From Hyphomicrobiales bacterium (lineage in GTDB: Bacteria > Pseudomonadota > Alphaproteobacteria > Rhizobiales > JAJFHR01), in the NCBI GenBank assembly GCA_021775515.1, contig JAJFHR010000154.1:1-25525 (forward strand): a stretch of 25,525 nt of DNA, given 5' to 3'. Below the pieces are notes generated by a model that had not been told where the DNA came from, made no database searches, and saw nothing but the letters and a program-made list of their open reading frames with translations. Below are positions 1 to 7,020 of the stretch, one piece after another (position 1 is the first letter of the stretch; every line of letters begins with the position of its first letter). The position numbers and the translations under genes are program-made.

Positions 1-839
1 GAGAATAATCTTGAAATTGTTTCAGGGGCTACCAAGTTCGATATTTCGCCGTCTTCATGCGTTGGGCCCACCAGCAAAGTGCCATCGCTACGCGGACATA
101 AGACGGTGTTGTCGGGATGGCGGATAAGATGGCGGACCAGAGGTGTTTCTGCTGTCATGTTGAGACTGAGATTGACGCCCCTTACTGGCCGGCATTTTAG
201 AAAATCTACTGGCAACCCTTCAAGTTCATTGGTTCCCATGCCTGCGGCCAGAACAATTCGGTCCGCTTTAAGGCGAGTTTGTTTGGTCGCTATTCCGCAG
301 GCATAACCATTTTTTAGAAGAAGCCTTTCAACTTTGTGGTTTTCCAAAACGGTGCCGCCCGATTTTGTAATTGCAATAGCGATAGCCCGGCAAAGTTTTT
401 GCCCATCGACCCAGGGCACATCAGGCAGAAAAGCTGCAGCCACGACATTTTGCGACAGATGCGGTTCGCGATTTTGAACTTCTGCTCCTTCAAGCCAATG
501 TATGTTCCATCCCTGAGCCTTTCTTTCTTCGGCATTTTTCATCAGAGCATTAAAATTACTCGCAAAGGCAACACGCAATTGGCCGTCGCGCCGATAATCC
601 ACCGATTGGCCCGAGATTTGCTCAATTTCCTTGATAAAGCTGGGCCAGGATTTCAGGGAGGCCCATTCAAGAGTGCGCATGGCGCCGGTGCCCAGCCTCG
701 GTTCGAGATAGGCACAGGCTGCAGCACTAGCGCCGCTGCCAACCTTTCCCTGATCTATCAGGGTTATTTTTTCGCCACGCCTGATCAGATGCCAGGCAAG
801 TGATAAACCGGCGATACCGCCGCCTATGATTATGATCAA
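1..839 (-). CDS. FAD-dependent amino-acid oxidase, ThiO/DadA-like (3' truncated by window edge)
   Basis: About 279 residues are visible and the frame is open to the left edge, so the C-terminus is missing. The protein begins with a Rossmann dinucleotide-binding motif (IIIIGGGIAGLSLAWHL) followed by an acidic residue (LIDQG) and the FAD-contacting GSGASAAACAYLEPR stretch. Later segments PVRGVNLSL and LCPRSDGTLLVGPTHEDGE match the glycine oxidase ThiO/DAO family, which oxidises glycine or other amines to imines with H2O2 release. ThiO feeds thiazole synthesis in thiamine production, but no thi gene is visible here, so the substrate is not settled. No ATG occurs in frame near the motif. A TTG at 839, preceded by GGGA about 10 bases upstream, is the best start. 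The gene is divergent from the DUF3095 gene across about 100 bases. Family confidence is high; exact function is moderate. Confidence 0.82.
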   Translation of the reverse strand, partial: MIIIIGGGIAGLSLAWHLIRRGEKITLIDQGKVGSGASAAACAYLEPRLGTGAMRTLEWASLKSWPSFIKEIEQISGQSVDYRRDGQLRVAFASNFNALMKNAEERKAQGWNIHWLEGAEVQNREPHLSQNVVAAAFLPDVPWVDGQKLCRAIAIAITKSGGTVLENHKVERLLLKNGYACGIATKQTRLKADRIVLAAGMGTNELEGLPVDFLKCRPVRGVNLSLNMTAETPLVRHLIRHPDNTVLCPRSDGTLLVGPTHEDGEISNLVAPETISRLF

Positions 840-938
840 CTTGTTTTTTCCCGACAGTAGATGGTTCGCCTGCAGCCCTCGCCCAGTCTGCGATGAATTC
901 GATTGAATGCACCATACGCCAAGCTGTAGAGTGACGCC

Positions 939-2117
939 ATGGATCGCTTCTATGCCGAATTAACGCCTTTTCAAAAATTCACCGATTTCACCGATATCGC
1001 GGCTTATACACCTGTGCCAAACCAATGGCTGGTGCTGTGTGCGGATGTTCGAGGCTCAACCAAAGCCATAGAAGCAGGGCGGTATAAAGACGTCAACATG
1101 ATCGGCGCAGCCTGTATTACCGCTGTGTTGAATGTTTCCGGTAATACCGAGCTTCCGTTCGTCTTTGGAGGCGATGGGGCAACAGTGGTTATTCCGCCGA
1201 GCTTGCAATATGTGGCGGTGAGGGAGCTTCTAGCCTTGCAGGAAATGGCTCGCTCGCGCTTTGAACTGGATTTGCGTGTGGGCGTGATACCGGTAGCGGA
1301 CCTGCGCGCGAGGAAGGCTGAAGTACGCGTGCGCAAATACCAGCTTAGTCCCGGTAATTTTCTCGCAATGTTTGCCGGCGGCGGCATTGAACTGGCTGAA
1401 ACTCTGCTGAAGGCACCCGACCCTGATAATAAATACCTGCTGGCGCCGCAACAGCAATCCGGCCCCCCTAAATTGGAAGGGCTGTCGTGCCGCTGGGAGC
1501 CGTTGCAGCCCAAGGGCGGGCTTATGTTGACTATGATTGTTCGCGGAACGTCAACGGAGGCTGCCGGTGAACGAGCGCTGATGGGCGAGACACTCAGCAT
1601 GATTTCGGAAATCCTGGGAACCGATCCACAAAATGCTAATCCGGCAAGTCCACAGTCCATGAAGTTTCGATGGCCACCGCGCGGGGCCAGGCTGGAAGCA
1701 GTACTTACCACCGGAAGCGCCTCATTTGCTGTAACCTATTTGAAGGTGTTGATAACATCGTTGATACAAATTTGGTGCGATAGTTTTGGTAAAAAGGCCG
1801 GTGATTATGATGGGCGTACTTACACCGACGAATTACGCTCAAATACCGATTATCGCAAATATGACGATACCTTGCGCATGGTGCTTGATCTCAGCACAGC
1901 GCAGGCGGAAAGAATTGAAAGGTATTTGCAAAAGCGATTTGAAGATGGTGACCTAATTTATGGTACGCACCGCGCCAAGAGCGCATTGATGACCTGTGTG
2001 GTATTCAGTCTGGAACAAAGCGAACATATTCATTTTGTGGATGGTGCCGACGGCGGCTTTGCCGTGGCGGCTATTGATTTCAAACAGCGATTGGCCGCCT
2101 GGGAGAAGATGAATTAA
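939..2117 (+). CDS. DUF3095 family protein with class III cyclase-like core
   Basis: This is a 392-residue protein. Its start, MDRFYAELTPFQKFTDFTD, and the segment LCADVRGSTKAIEAGRYK match the uncharacterised DUF3095 family as I recall it. ADVRGST (Asp36) and FVFGGDGA (Asp79) lie 43 residues apart. This mirrors the two metal-binding aspartates of class III nucleotidyl cyclases, which are 44 apart in the cyclase encoded at 4059-5486. LRVGVIPVADL near residue 112 resembles the cyclase strand preceding the dimer-partner active site. The canonical Asn-x3-Arg is not obvious, so activity is uncertain. There is no signal peptide or membrane segment, so it is probably cytoplasmic. The ATG at 939 agrees with the family N-terminus although the ribosome-binding site is weak. 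Its stop codon overlaps that of the convergent lipoprotein gene. Confidence 0.85.
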   Translation: MDRFYAELTPFQKFTDFTDIAAYTPVPNQWLVLCADVRGSTKAIEAGRYKDVNMIGAACITAVLNVSGNTELPFVFGGDGATVVIPPSLQYVAVRELLALQEMARSRFELDLRVGVIPVADLRARKAEVRVRKYQLSPGNFLAMFAGGGIELAETLLKAPDPDNKYLLAPQQQSGPPKLEGLSCRWEPLQPKGGLMLTMIVRGTSTEAAGERALMGETLSMISEILGTDPQNANPASPQSMKFRWPPRGARLEAVLTTGSASFAVTYLKVLITSLIQIWCDSFGKKAGDYDGRTYTDELRSNTDYRKYDDTLRMVLDLSTAQAERIERYLQKRFEDGDLIYGTHRAKSALMTCVVFSLEQSEHIHFVDGADGGFAVAAIDFKQRLAAWEKMN

Positions 2118-2401
2118 TCTGCTGTTGCGCCTTCCAGTTTTCGCCGCGACAGGGCGCGCCTGCGCCGTGCTCTGTAAGTTTTTTCGGAATTAATCGAATT
2201 AAGCTCACTGTCACCGACTTGCCATTTTCCGGTTTGGCTATCCAGTGTGGCGGCTCCTTTTGTTCCGGTAATGAAGCCGGGGCCTTTTTTAATTTCGTCC
2301 AACGGGCGATAGTCAAATTCTTCGCCGCCGAGGCAGGCAGTGGTCAAAAGACCCCAACCACATACGATCAAGATTGCTCTCAATCTTCTTTTGATAATCA
2401 C
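2114..2401 (-). CDS. small predicted lipoprotein, hypothetical
   Basis: This is a 95-residue protein if translation starts at the GTG at 2401. That GTG has a perfect AGGAGG six bases upstream. An in-frame ATG at 2422 would add seven residues, but it has no ribosome-binding site and lies inside a hairpin arm. The N-terminus is basic (IIKRRLRAILIV), then hydrophobic, and ends in a lipobox-like LTTAC, so the Cys would be lipidated by Lgt and the protein anchored in a membrane. The mature part contains EEFDYRPLDEIKKGPGFITG and an Arg-rich tail (RARRRRALSRRK). I do not recognise a family. It follows the porin gene on the same strand with about 40 bases between, suggesting co-transcription and an envelope role. 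Its end overlaps the stop codon of the DUF3095 gene by two bases. Confidence 0.6.
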   Translation of the reverse strand: MIIKRRLRAILIVCGWGLLTTACLGGEEFDYRPLDEIKKGPGFITGTKGAATLDSQTGKWQVGDSELNSINSEKTYRARRRRALSRRKLEGATAD

Positions 2402-2418
2402 TGCCTGCCTCCTTCTGT

Positions 2419-2440
2419 CCATCTTATAGAAATAAGATGG
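2419..2440 (-). promoter_or_regulatory. intercistronic hairpin between porin and lipoprotein genes
   Basis: Perfect inverted repeat: CCATCTTAT (2419-2427), four-base loop, ATAAGATGG (2432-2440). It begins immediately after the porin stop codon and ends about 10 bases before the AGGAGG of the lipoprotein gene. No T-run follows in the direction of transcription, so it is not a classical terminator. It more likely protects the 3' end of porin mRNA or sets the relative expression of the two genes. It also buries the alternative ATG at 2422. Confidence 0.6.
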
Positions 2441-3586
2441 TTAGAATTTCATTCGGGCGCCAGTCATTACGCCGAGAATATCATCGGGATCGCCACCGGC
2501 AGCCACATCAAGTTCATAAATCCTGACGCCGAAATAAACCTCCGTTCCAATGGGATCCAGATTTTGAACAGCCTGGAAGCCATAGGAGGTGCCGTCTTCG
2601 TCGTTTATACGGCTATCGGTAATATTGTGATAGTCGACCGAAAAGGCGGTTTTCCCGTACATTGAGATACTGTTGGTAATGAAGCCAACTTTGCCGTAGT
2701 AGAATGTACGGTTACTGCGTCCAGCGGCTCTAAAGTCATCTTCACCAGCAGCAAACGTAACATTAAAACCGTTGTCGAGAAGAACCGACACTGATCCGTT
2801 TACACGCTCAAAGCCGCTGACTGAATTAGCGTTTTGATAGGCGACAGCACCGGCGATTTTTGCGCCAGCGAACTGGTTGGCAAAACGAAGCGCTGCATCC
2901 CAACGGCCACCTTGAGCGGCAGAGGTTGAAAATTTAAAGCCGTTGAAAGAAGGTGTATCGTAGCGAATACGGTCACGGCGGCTGCCGCCATCAAGGTTAG
3001 TGAAGACCGATCCAACAGTACGGGTGACCGCTGGCAAAGGCGCGCCAAATGTCAACCCGGAGCCGAAGTCGGCTACACCGGAATAACCGATGACGCCGGT
3101 GCCGGAGAGATCGACTTCAGAGGTTCCGTTCGAGGCTGTATCGCCTTGACCAAGTGTAATGCGGCCCATTGATTTTGAGTTAAAATACACCTCCGCCTTA
3201 CGTTCGCCAACACCGTTGGCGCCACCACCGATTGGCGTACCGCCTGTGCCACCGTTGGCGTTAAAACGAATATCTGTTGTGGAGTTTGATTCAAATTGCA
3301 ACTCAATAACGGCTCCTGCGGAGATATCGTCATTGAGAGTGCCGGTTGCGACAAAACGGAAACGAGTGCCGGAATTGTCATTGTCCACGAAGAATACATC
3401 TTCCTGATCGCCGTTGTCACCGTAGAGAACACCACGGTTAACCTGGCCGGAAACAACCAGATCCAGTTTTTTCTTAACTGAAGCCGGAGCTGCGGGTGGA
3501 ACAAGTACGTCCGCCGCATTTGCTGTTCCAAGACCGAAAATTGTCAATAGGGAAGCTACCCCCAAGACTTTTCCTGTTGAACCCAT
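2441..3586 (-). CDS. outer-membrane porin (Gram-negative porin family)
   Basis: This is a 381-residue general-diffusion porin precursor. A signal peptide occupies residues 1-24 (hydrophobic ASLLTIFGLG, cleavage near TANA/AD). A short Pro-rich segment (VLVPPAAPASVKKK) follows, then a beta-barrel pattern with typical porin strand text: LDLVVSGQVNRGVLYGD near the start, VYFNSKSMGRITLGQGD mid-protein and FNGFKFSTSAAQGG later. The last residue is Phe (GARMKF), the usual BAM-recognised C-terminus. The start ATG at 3586 is preceded by GAAAGG. A gene for a small lipoprotein follows on the same strand after a hairpin. A long non-coding leader lies upstream, as often seen for regulated porin genes. It resembles the alphaproteobacterial Porin_4-type family; substrate specificity cannot be told. 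Confidence 0.92.
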   Translation of the reverse strand: MGSTGKVLGVASLLTIFGLGTANAADVLVPPAAPASVKKKLDLVVSGQVNRGVLYGDNGDQEDVFFVDNDNSGTRFRFVATGTLNDDISAGAVIELQFESNSTTDIRFNANGGTGGTPIGGGANGVGERKAEVYFNSKSMGRITLGQGDTASNGTSEVDLSGTGVIGYSGVADFGSGLTFGAPLPAVTRTVGSVFTNLDGGSRRDRIRYDTPSFNGFKFSTSAAQGGRWDAALRFANQFAGAKIAGAVAYQNANSVSGFERVNGSVSVLLDNGFNVTFAAGEDDFRAAGRSNRTFYYGKVGFITNSISMYGKTAFSVDYHNITDSRINDEDGTSYGFQAVQNLDPIGTEVYFGVRIYELDVAAGGDPDDILGVMTGARMKF

Positions 3587-4058
3587 TAGGTTGCCTTTCT
3601 ATCTATAGATATTCTGTCCTCCCCCTTTATACGTTTCAGTTAAATGCGAGAATTTGCCGTCCCCGGAAATTCGATTCCACGTCAAACCATCGCGTTGATA
3701 GCTATTAGAGAAGCACGTGAGAGCGATTTTGAATAGACGGTCTCACAGAGTTGTGAATGTTCGTTCAAATGACGTGAGGTGGTGTGAAGTCGCGTGATAC
3801 CGATAAAATTTCTGCTTGAAATTCTGCGATAAATCTCGTGGATGCCAATCCATATAAGGGAAATTTCTGCACAAATTGTTCTGAATTTGTGTGTGTTTTT
3901 TGCCACAAACTGATGCGATTTTTTTGCCCGCAAGAAACTACGGAGAAATTCAAAATCACATGTCGCGAATAAATACTGAAGACGAGGATTTTTTACGAAC
4001 TCGGCGACTCAGTTAAATACGCTGACCGTGAGAAGATTTTCCTCTAACCCGATGGGGG
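3587..4058. other. non-coding region upstream of porin and downstream of cyclase
   Basis: About 470 bases without a convincing gene. Short minus-strand ORFs here (3682-3933, 3765-3959) lack recognisable protein features and overlap each other in different frames. The porin promoter should lie here; TATAAA on the minus strand near 3625-3630 is a possible -10, but no good -35 is paired with it. The stretch holds repeated AAATTTCTGC words and an 8-bp inverted repeat, listed separately. No clear terminator was found for the cyclase gene ending at 4059. Confidence 0.5.
3806..3891. repeat. AT-rich direct repeats and palindrome in the porin upstream region
   Basis: AAATTTCTGC occurs at 3806-3815 and again at 3861-3870, with a near copy GAAATTCTGC between them. 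The second copy abuts a perfect inverted repeat, CACAAATT (3870-3877), loop GTTCTG, AATTTGTG (3884-3891). On the plus strand six T residues follow at 3896-3901, but no plus-strand gene precedes it. The cluster lies 220-305 bases upstream of the porin start and may be a regulator-binding region. This is inference from pattern only. Confidence 0.35.
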
Positions 4059-5486
4059 CTACTTGAGGATGACCAACTCATAATCACCATCTGTACCGTC
4101 AACCTTGCAGGTCGAGAACCTGGGTTCGGCGGCAGGTGAATAGCCCTGCAATTTGGCGGTGTCATAGGTATCTCTATCCACGAGAGCGCAGGAGTTAAGT
4201 GTTTTGTTGAATTTTTCGAGTTTGGCCGAGAGATTAACCGCTGCACCGATGACGGTGTATTCCAACCGTTTGTCGTCCCCAACAGCGCCAAAGGTTATCG
4301 GCCCGGTCGCAGCGGCCATATTAACGTTGAGTTTAGACAGTTGAGTGGAAGGCTGTGAAGTGGAATTCCATGTCTTTATATCCGCTACGATATCTTCGAT
4401 CGCCCTTAGTGAATCTGCAGCATAAGTTTCAGATGCGTTAGTGGCACCAAAAGTAGCCATAATCCCATCACCCATGAATTTGTCAATCGTGCCACCATGT
4501 TTTTGAATAAGCGGCACTACACGCTTTTGATACTCGGTAAGAATGCTCATGACCTCGCTGGCATCCATCTTTGCCGCCATGGTTGTGAACCCTCTGATAT
4601 CAATGTTTAAAATGGAGGCGGTTCGGTTTATGCCTTCACCGGCTGCGATTTGATGGTCGGCTTCTCTAATTTGCGTGGCGATGGTTTCATCAAAAAAACG
4701 CGACAGATCTTTCGCCGCAGTTTGCTCTGTTACGGCGCTGACGAGCAGACTATGTGCGCGTTTTAGCGCCAGTGCCAATATGCCGGTAACAACCAGAATG
4801 GATATGATTTTATCAAATTCGGCGCCGAGTAGAATAGAGTTACTGGTCATATAGGAGACGTAGTTGCGGGTTATCATGGTGTTGGCGGGATCAATTGAGA
4901 CCACGTAGATGATCATGATCAGCCATCCCAGGGCCGCGGCGATACCGGCCGCAACGACAAAGCGGGCCTGGAAACGCAGAGCACGCAGCGCGATGAATAT
5001 AAAAATGTAAAGCAGCGTTGGAGACTTGAGATAAAAAGACGGCGGTTGTTCATACTGGATATGAAATGACCAGATCAAGGCCATCAACAAAGTTGTATCA
5101 ATAATGATCGAGGCATAGACGATCAGGTTTGGAAGACTTCTTTTAAGCGCCCAGAACAACATCGCCAGATTAACAATGAGATAGGAGACAAGTACATAAG
5201 GTACCGGAGAAAATTGCGTGTTTGCGTCGGTTTTGGGTGATACCAGATAAAGAACTCCGAAAGTTGTAACGACCAGCAGCTGTATAATTTTAACCAGTAT
5301 TTCGCTGGAATCTTCCTGGTTTGAAATTGCCTGCGTTACTCTGTCGGGTATCAAGGCTGTTTGCTCGCGCGCCGTTAGCGATTTCAAAACCTCCTTGAAG
5401 ACAGTGGGTTGCTGACTCAAAATATCAACTTTCGTTTCTCCTTGAGGCCCCGGCCTGGCTTGCGTAGGGAATGCTTGGCCAGCCAT
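4059..5486 (-). CDS. membrane-bound class III adenylate/guanylate cyclase
   Basis: This is a 475-residue protein. Residues 64-242 contain about six hydrophobic segments (near 64-83, 96-114, 121-141, 155-172, 175-197, 226-242), forming an integral-membrane sensor. The cyclase homology domain follows from about 285. Metal aspartates are Asp296 (NIDIRGF) and Asp340 (DKFMGDG). The purine-contacting pair is Lys336 and Thr411 (EYTVIG), which suggests ATP as substrate. Asn418 of the transition-state motif is present, but the usual Arg four residues later is Lys422 (VNLSAK), and the Asp common in IGD is Ala (IGAAVN). It likely makes cAMP from ATP at the inner membrane. It starts 11 bases after the MBL gene with little ribosome-binding site, which fits translational coupling. 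An operon with the MBL and cNMP-binding genes is likely. Confidence 0.9.
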   Translation of the reverse strand: MAGQAFPTQARPGPQGETKVDILSQQPTVFKEVLKSLTAREQTALIPDRVTQAISNQEDSSEILVKIIQLLVVTTFGVLYLVSPKTDANTQFSPVPYVLVSYLIVNLAMLFWALKRSLPNLIVYASIIIDTTLLMALIWSFHIQYEQPPSFYLKSPTLLYIFIFIALRALRFQARFVVAAGIAAALGWLIMIIYVVSIDPANTMITRNYVSYMTSNSILLGAEFDKIISILVVTGILALALKRAHSLLVSAVTEQTAAKDLSRFFDETIATQIREADHQIAAGEGINRTASILNIDIRGFTTMAAKMDASEVMSILTEYQKRVVPLIQKHGGTIDKFMGDGIMATFGATNASETYAADSLRAIEDIVADIKTWNSTSQPSTQLSKLNVNMAAATGPITFGAVGDDKRLEYTVIGAAVNLSAKLEKFNKTLNSCALVDRDTYDTAKLQGYSPAAEPRFSTCKVDGTDGDYELVILK

Positions 5487-5497
5487 CGCAGGCTTAG

Positions 5498-6328
5498 TTA
5501 GGGCTTCAGCACCATACCTTCGCGGGCCACCACAGTGCCCGGACGCATCGTACGAGCTTCATGCTCAAGCGTTCTTAAGAATTCATCATTGCGCCGCGGC
5601 CGATGATGGAAAATTACCAATTGCTTAGCATTGGCTTGCTCGCACAATCTAATGCCTTCCTGCCAGGTTGAATGGCCATACCCGCGATATTCAGGATATT
5701 CCTCATCCGTATAAGTAGCGTCGTAAATCACAATGTCGGCTCCGTGAATTAAATTCAGGATTGTCTGATCCAACTGGCCTTCACGATGTTCGGTGTCTGA
5801 TATGTAGCAAATGGCTTTGTCATTCCATTCCACGCGATAGCCGATGCACCCGTTGGGATGATTAAGGGCGCCGGTTTTAACCGTGATGCCAGATTTTGGC
5901 ATCAATATGTCGCCTGCTGTGAAATCCTTGTATGACATGTCTGCGACGAAAAAATCCGGAGAAACCGGAAAAAACGGCTCTGTCATGAAAGCGCTAACCA
6001 TTTCCTGGGTGCTCATAACTCCGGCAAGATGGCCAGACCACAGGTTGATTGAGCGGCCTTTGCAAAAAAACGGCGCAAAAAACGGCAACCCGCAAATGTG
6101 ATCATAATGACAATGGGAAAAAAGCAGGTCGATGTCTTCGATACCTTCGTCACAAAGTGCGTTTCCCAACGATCTAATGCCCGATCCCGCGTCAAAAATC
6201 AGAATATGGGGGCCACATCTAATCTCCAGGCACGGAGAATTTCCGCCAAACTCCAATGTTTCCGGTCCAGGAACGGGTAAGCTGCCCCGGACTCCCCAAA
6301 AACGGACGAAAAAATCACTCTGCTGCAT
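5498..6328 (-). CDS. MBL-fold metallo-hydrolase, possible cyclic-nucleotide phosphodiesterase
   Basis: This is a 276-residue metallo-beta-lactamase-fold protein. The start FVRFWGVRGSLPVPGP and FGGNSPC are typical of a PhnP/phosphodiesterase-like MBL branch. The zinc motif is SHCHYDH (His72, His74, Asp76, His77). Further likely ligands are the His in ALNHPNG, the Asp in YISDTEH and the His pair in VIFHHRPRR. There is no signal peptide, so it is cytoplasmic. Some members of this branch hydrolyse cyclic phosphodiesters. Its place between a cNMP-binding protein and a nucleotidyl cyclase suggests it degrades the cyclase product, but that is inference. The ATG at 6328 is preceded by GTGGGA. A 157-base gap separates it from the cNMP-binding gene upstream, so an internal promoter is possible. 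Confidence 0.85.
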   Translation of the reverse strand: MQQSDFFVRFWGVRGSLPVPGPETLEFGGNSPCLEIRCGPHILIFDAGSGIRSLGNALCDEGIEDIDLLFSHCHYDHICGLPFFAPFFCKGRSINLWSGHLAGVMSTQEMVSAFMTEPFFPVSPDFFVADMSYKDFTAGDILMPKSGITVKTGALNHPNGCIGYRVEWNDKAICYISDTEHREGQLDQTILNLIHGADIVIYDATYTDEEYPEYRGYGHSTWQEGIRLCEQANAKQLVIFHHRPRRNDEFLRTLEHEARTMRPGTVVAREGMVLKP

Positions 6329-6485
6329 GTTTTTCCCACTTATCGGTACACTTCATCAGCATACCAGTTCCCCAGCCCGAAGTGGCGTTTGAGAGTTTGC
6401 GCTCATAAGTTTTTTGATCTGAGCACCGAAATGTCATATCAGAGATTTCATTATGAGCGACAAGCGTTGAGTTTGTGTTTACCAC

Positions 6486-6953
6486 CTATCGGCTCTCCAG
6501 TTCCTGAATTTTTTTACGGGCCTGGGTTAACTCCGCGGTTGTGTTGGTCAATCGATCAGCCAGCACACGCATGACTTCAATTGCCGCATCTGGGAATTCG
6601 GCAAGAAGCTGCAAAAACTGTTCTTTCGATATTTTAAGCGTTTCCAGCGGGCTTTTTGCTCTTATTGTCGCAGTACGTGGAACGTCGCACAAAATTCCAA
6701 TCTCGCCGACAAAGGCGTTTTTTTCGAATTGTGCAACGACAATCTCGCCGTCCGGCGTATCAATGAGAGCGTCTGCTGTGCCATTGATTATCACGTAGGC
6801 TGAATCTGAGGGATCTCCCATCCGAAACAAATCCTGGCCTTCTGAATAAGCAATGCGCTCGGATGTGAAGGCCAGAAGCTTCAGCTTTGTCGGACTAATT
6901 TCGGCAAACAGTGGGTTTCGTCGAAGAACGCTTACCTCATCTTCCAGTGCCAT
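6486..6953 (-). CDS. stand-alone cyclic nucleotide-binding domain protein
   Basis: This is a 155-residue protein made almost entirely of one CAP_ED/cNMP-binding domain. Residues 12-118 follow the family: NPLFAEISPTKLKLLAF, YSEGQDLFRMGDPSDSAYVIINGTA, then the phosphate-binding cassette FVGEIGILCDVPRTATIRA. Glu84 and Arg93 in that cassette are the residues that contact the ribose and cyclic phosphate, so it looks competent to bind cAMP or cGMP. There is no helix-turn-helix. The C-terminus (about 120-155) is a charged, coiled-coil-like helix, suggesting partner binding rather than DNA binding. The ATG has GGAG nine bases upstream. It lies 67 bases downstream of the degenerate ABC gene and upstream of the MBL and cyclase genes, making it a plausible effector of that cyclase. 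Confidence 0.9.
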   Translation of the reverse strand: MALEDEVSVLRRNPLFAEISPTKLKLLAFTSERIAYSEGQDLFRMGDPSDSAYVIINGTADALIDTPDGEIVVAQFEKNAFVGEIGILCDVPRTATIRAKSPLETLKISKEQFLQLLAEFPDAAIEVMRVLADRLTNTTAELTQARKKIQELESR

Positions 6954-7020
6954 TACTCAATCTCCATACCCTATTGATCTAATTCGAAAGCTTGTGACCA
7001 AGCCGCTCAATCCGATGCGT

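Noticed and set aside
336..803. Plus-strand ORF of 155 codons
   Set aside because: It is antisense to the ThiO/DadA-like gene, whose minus-strand translation shows clear FAD-binding and oxidase motifs; the plus product has none.
1004..1711. Minus-strand ORF of 235 codons
   Set aside because: It is antisense to the DUF3095 gene and its translation is a low-complexity Ser/Pro/Arg mix without domains.
2419..2440. Porin-lipoprotein hairpin as a rho-independent terminator
   Set aside because: No T-run follows it in the minus direction and a good ribosome-binding site and gene come right after.
3750..3800. CRP/FNR-like box (TGTGA words) upstream of the porin
   Set aside because: TGTGA words occur, but no matching TCACA half lies at the six-base spacing, so a cAMP-receptor site is not supported.
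3682..3959. Two small overlapping minus-strand ORFs upstream of the porin
   Set aside because: Different frames over the same AT-rich, repeat-containing stretch, no ribosome-binding site and no domain; more likely a regulatory leader.
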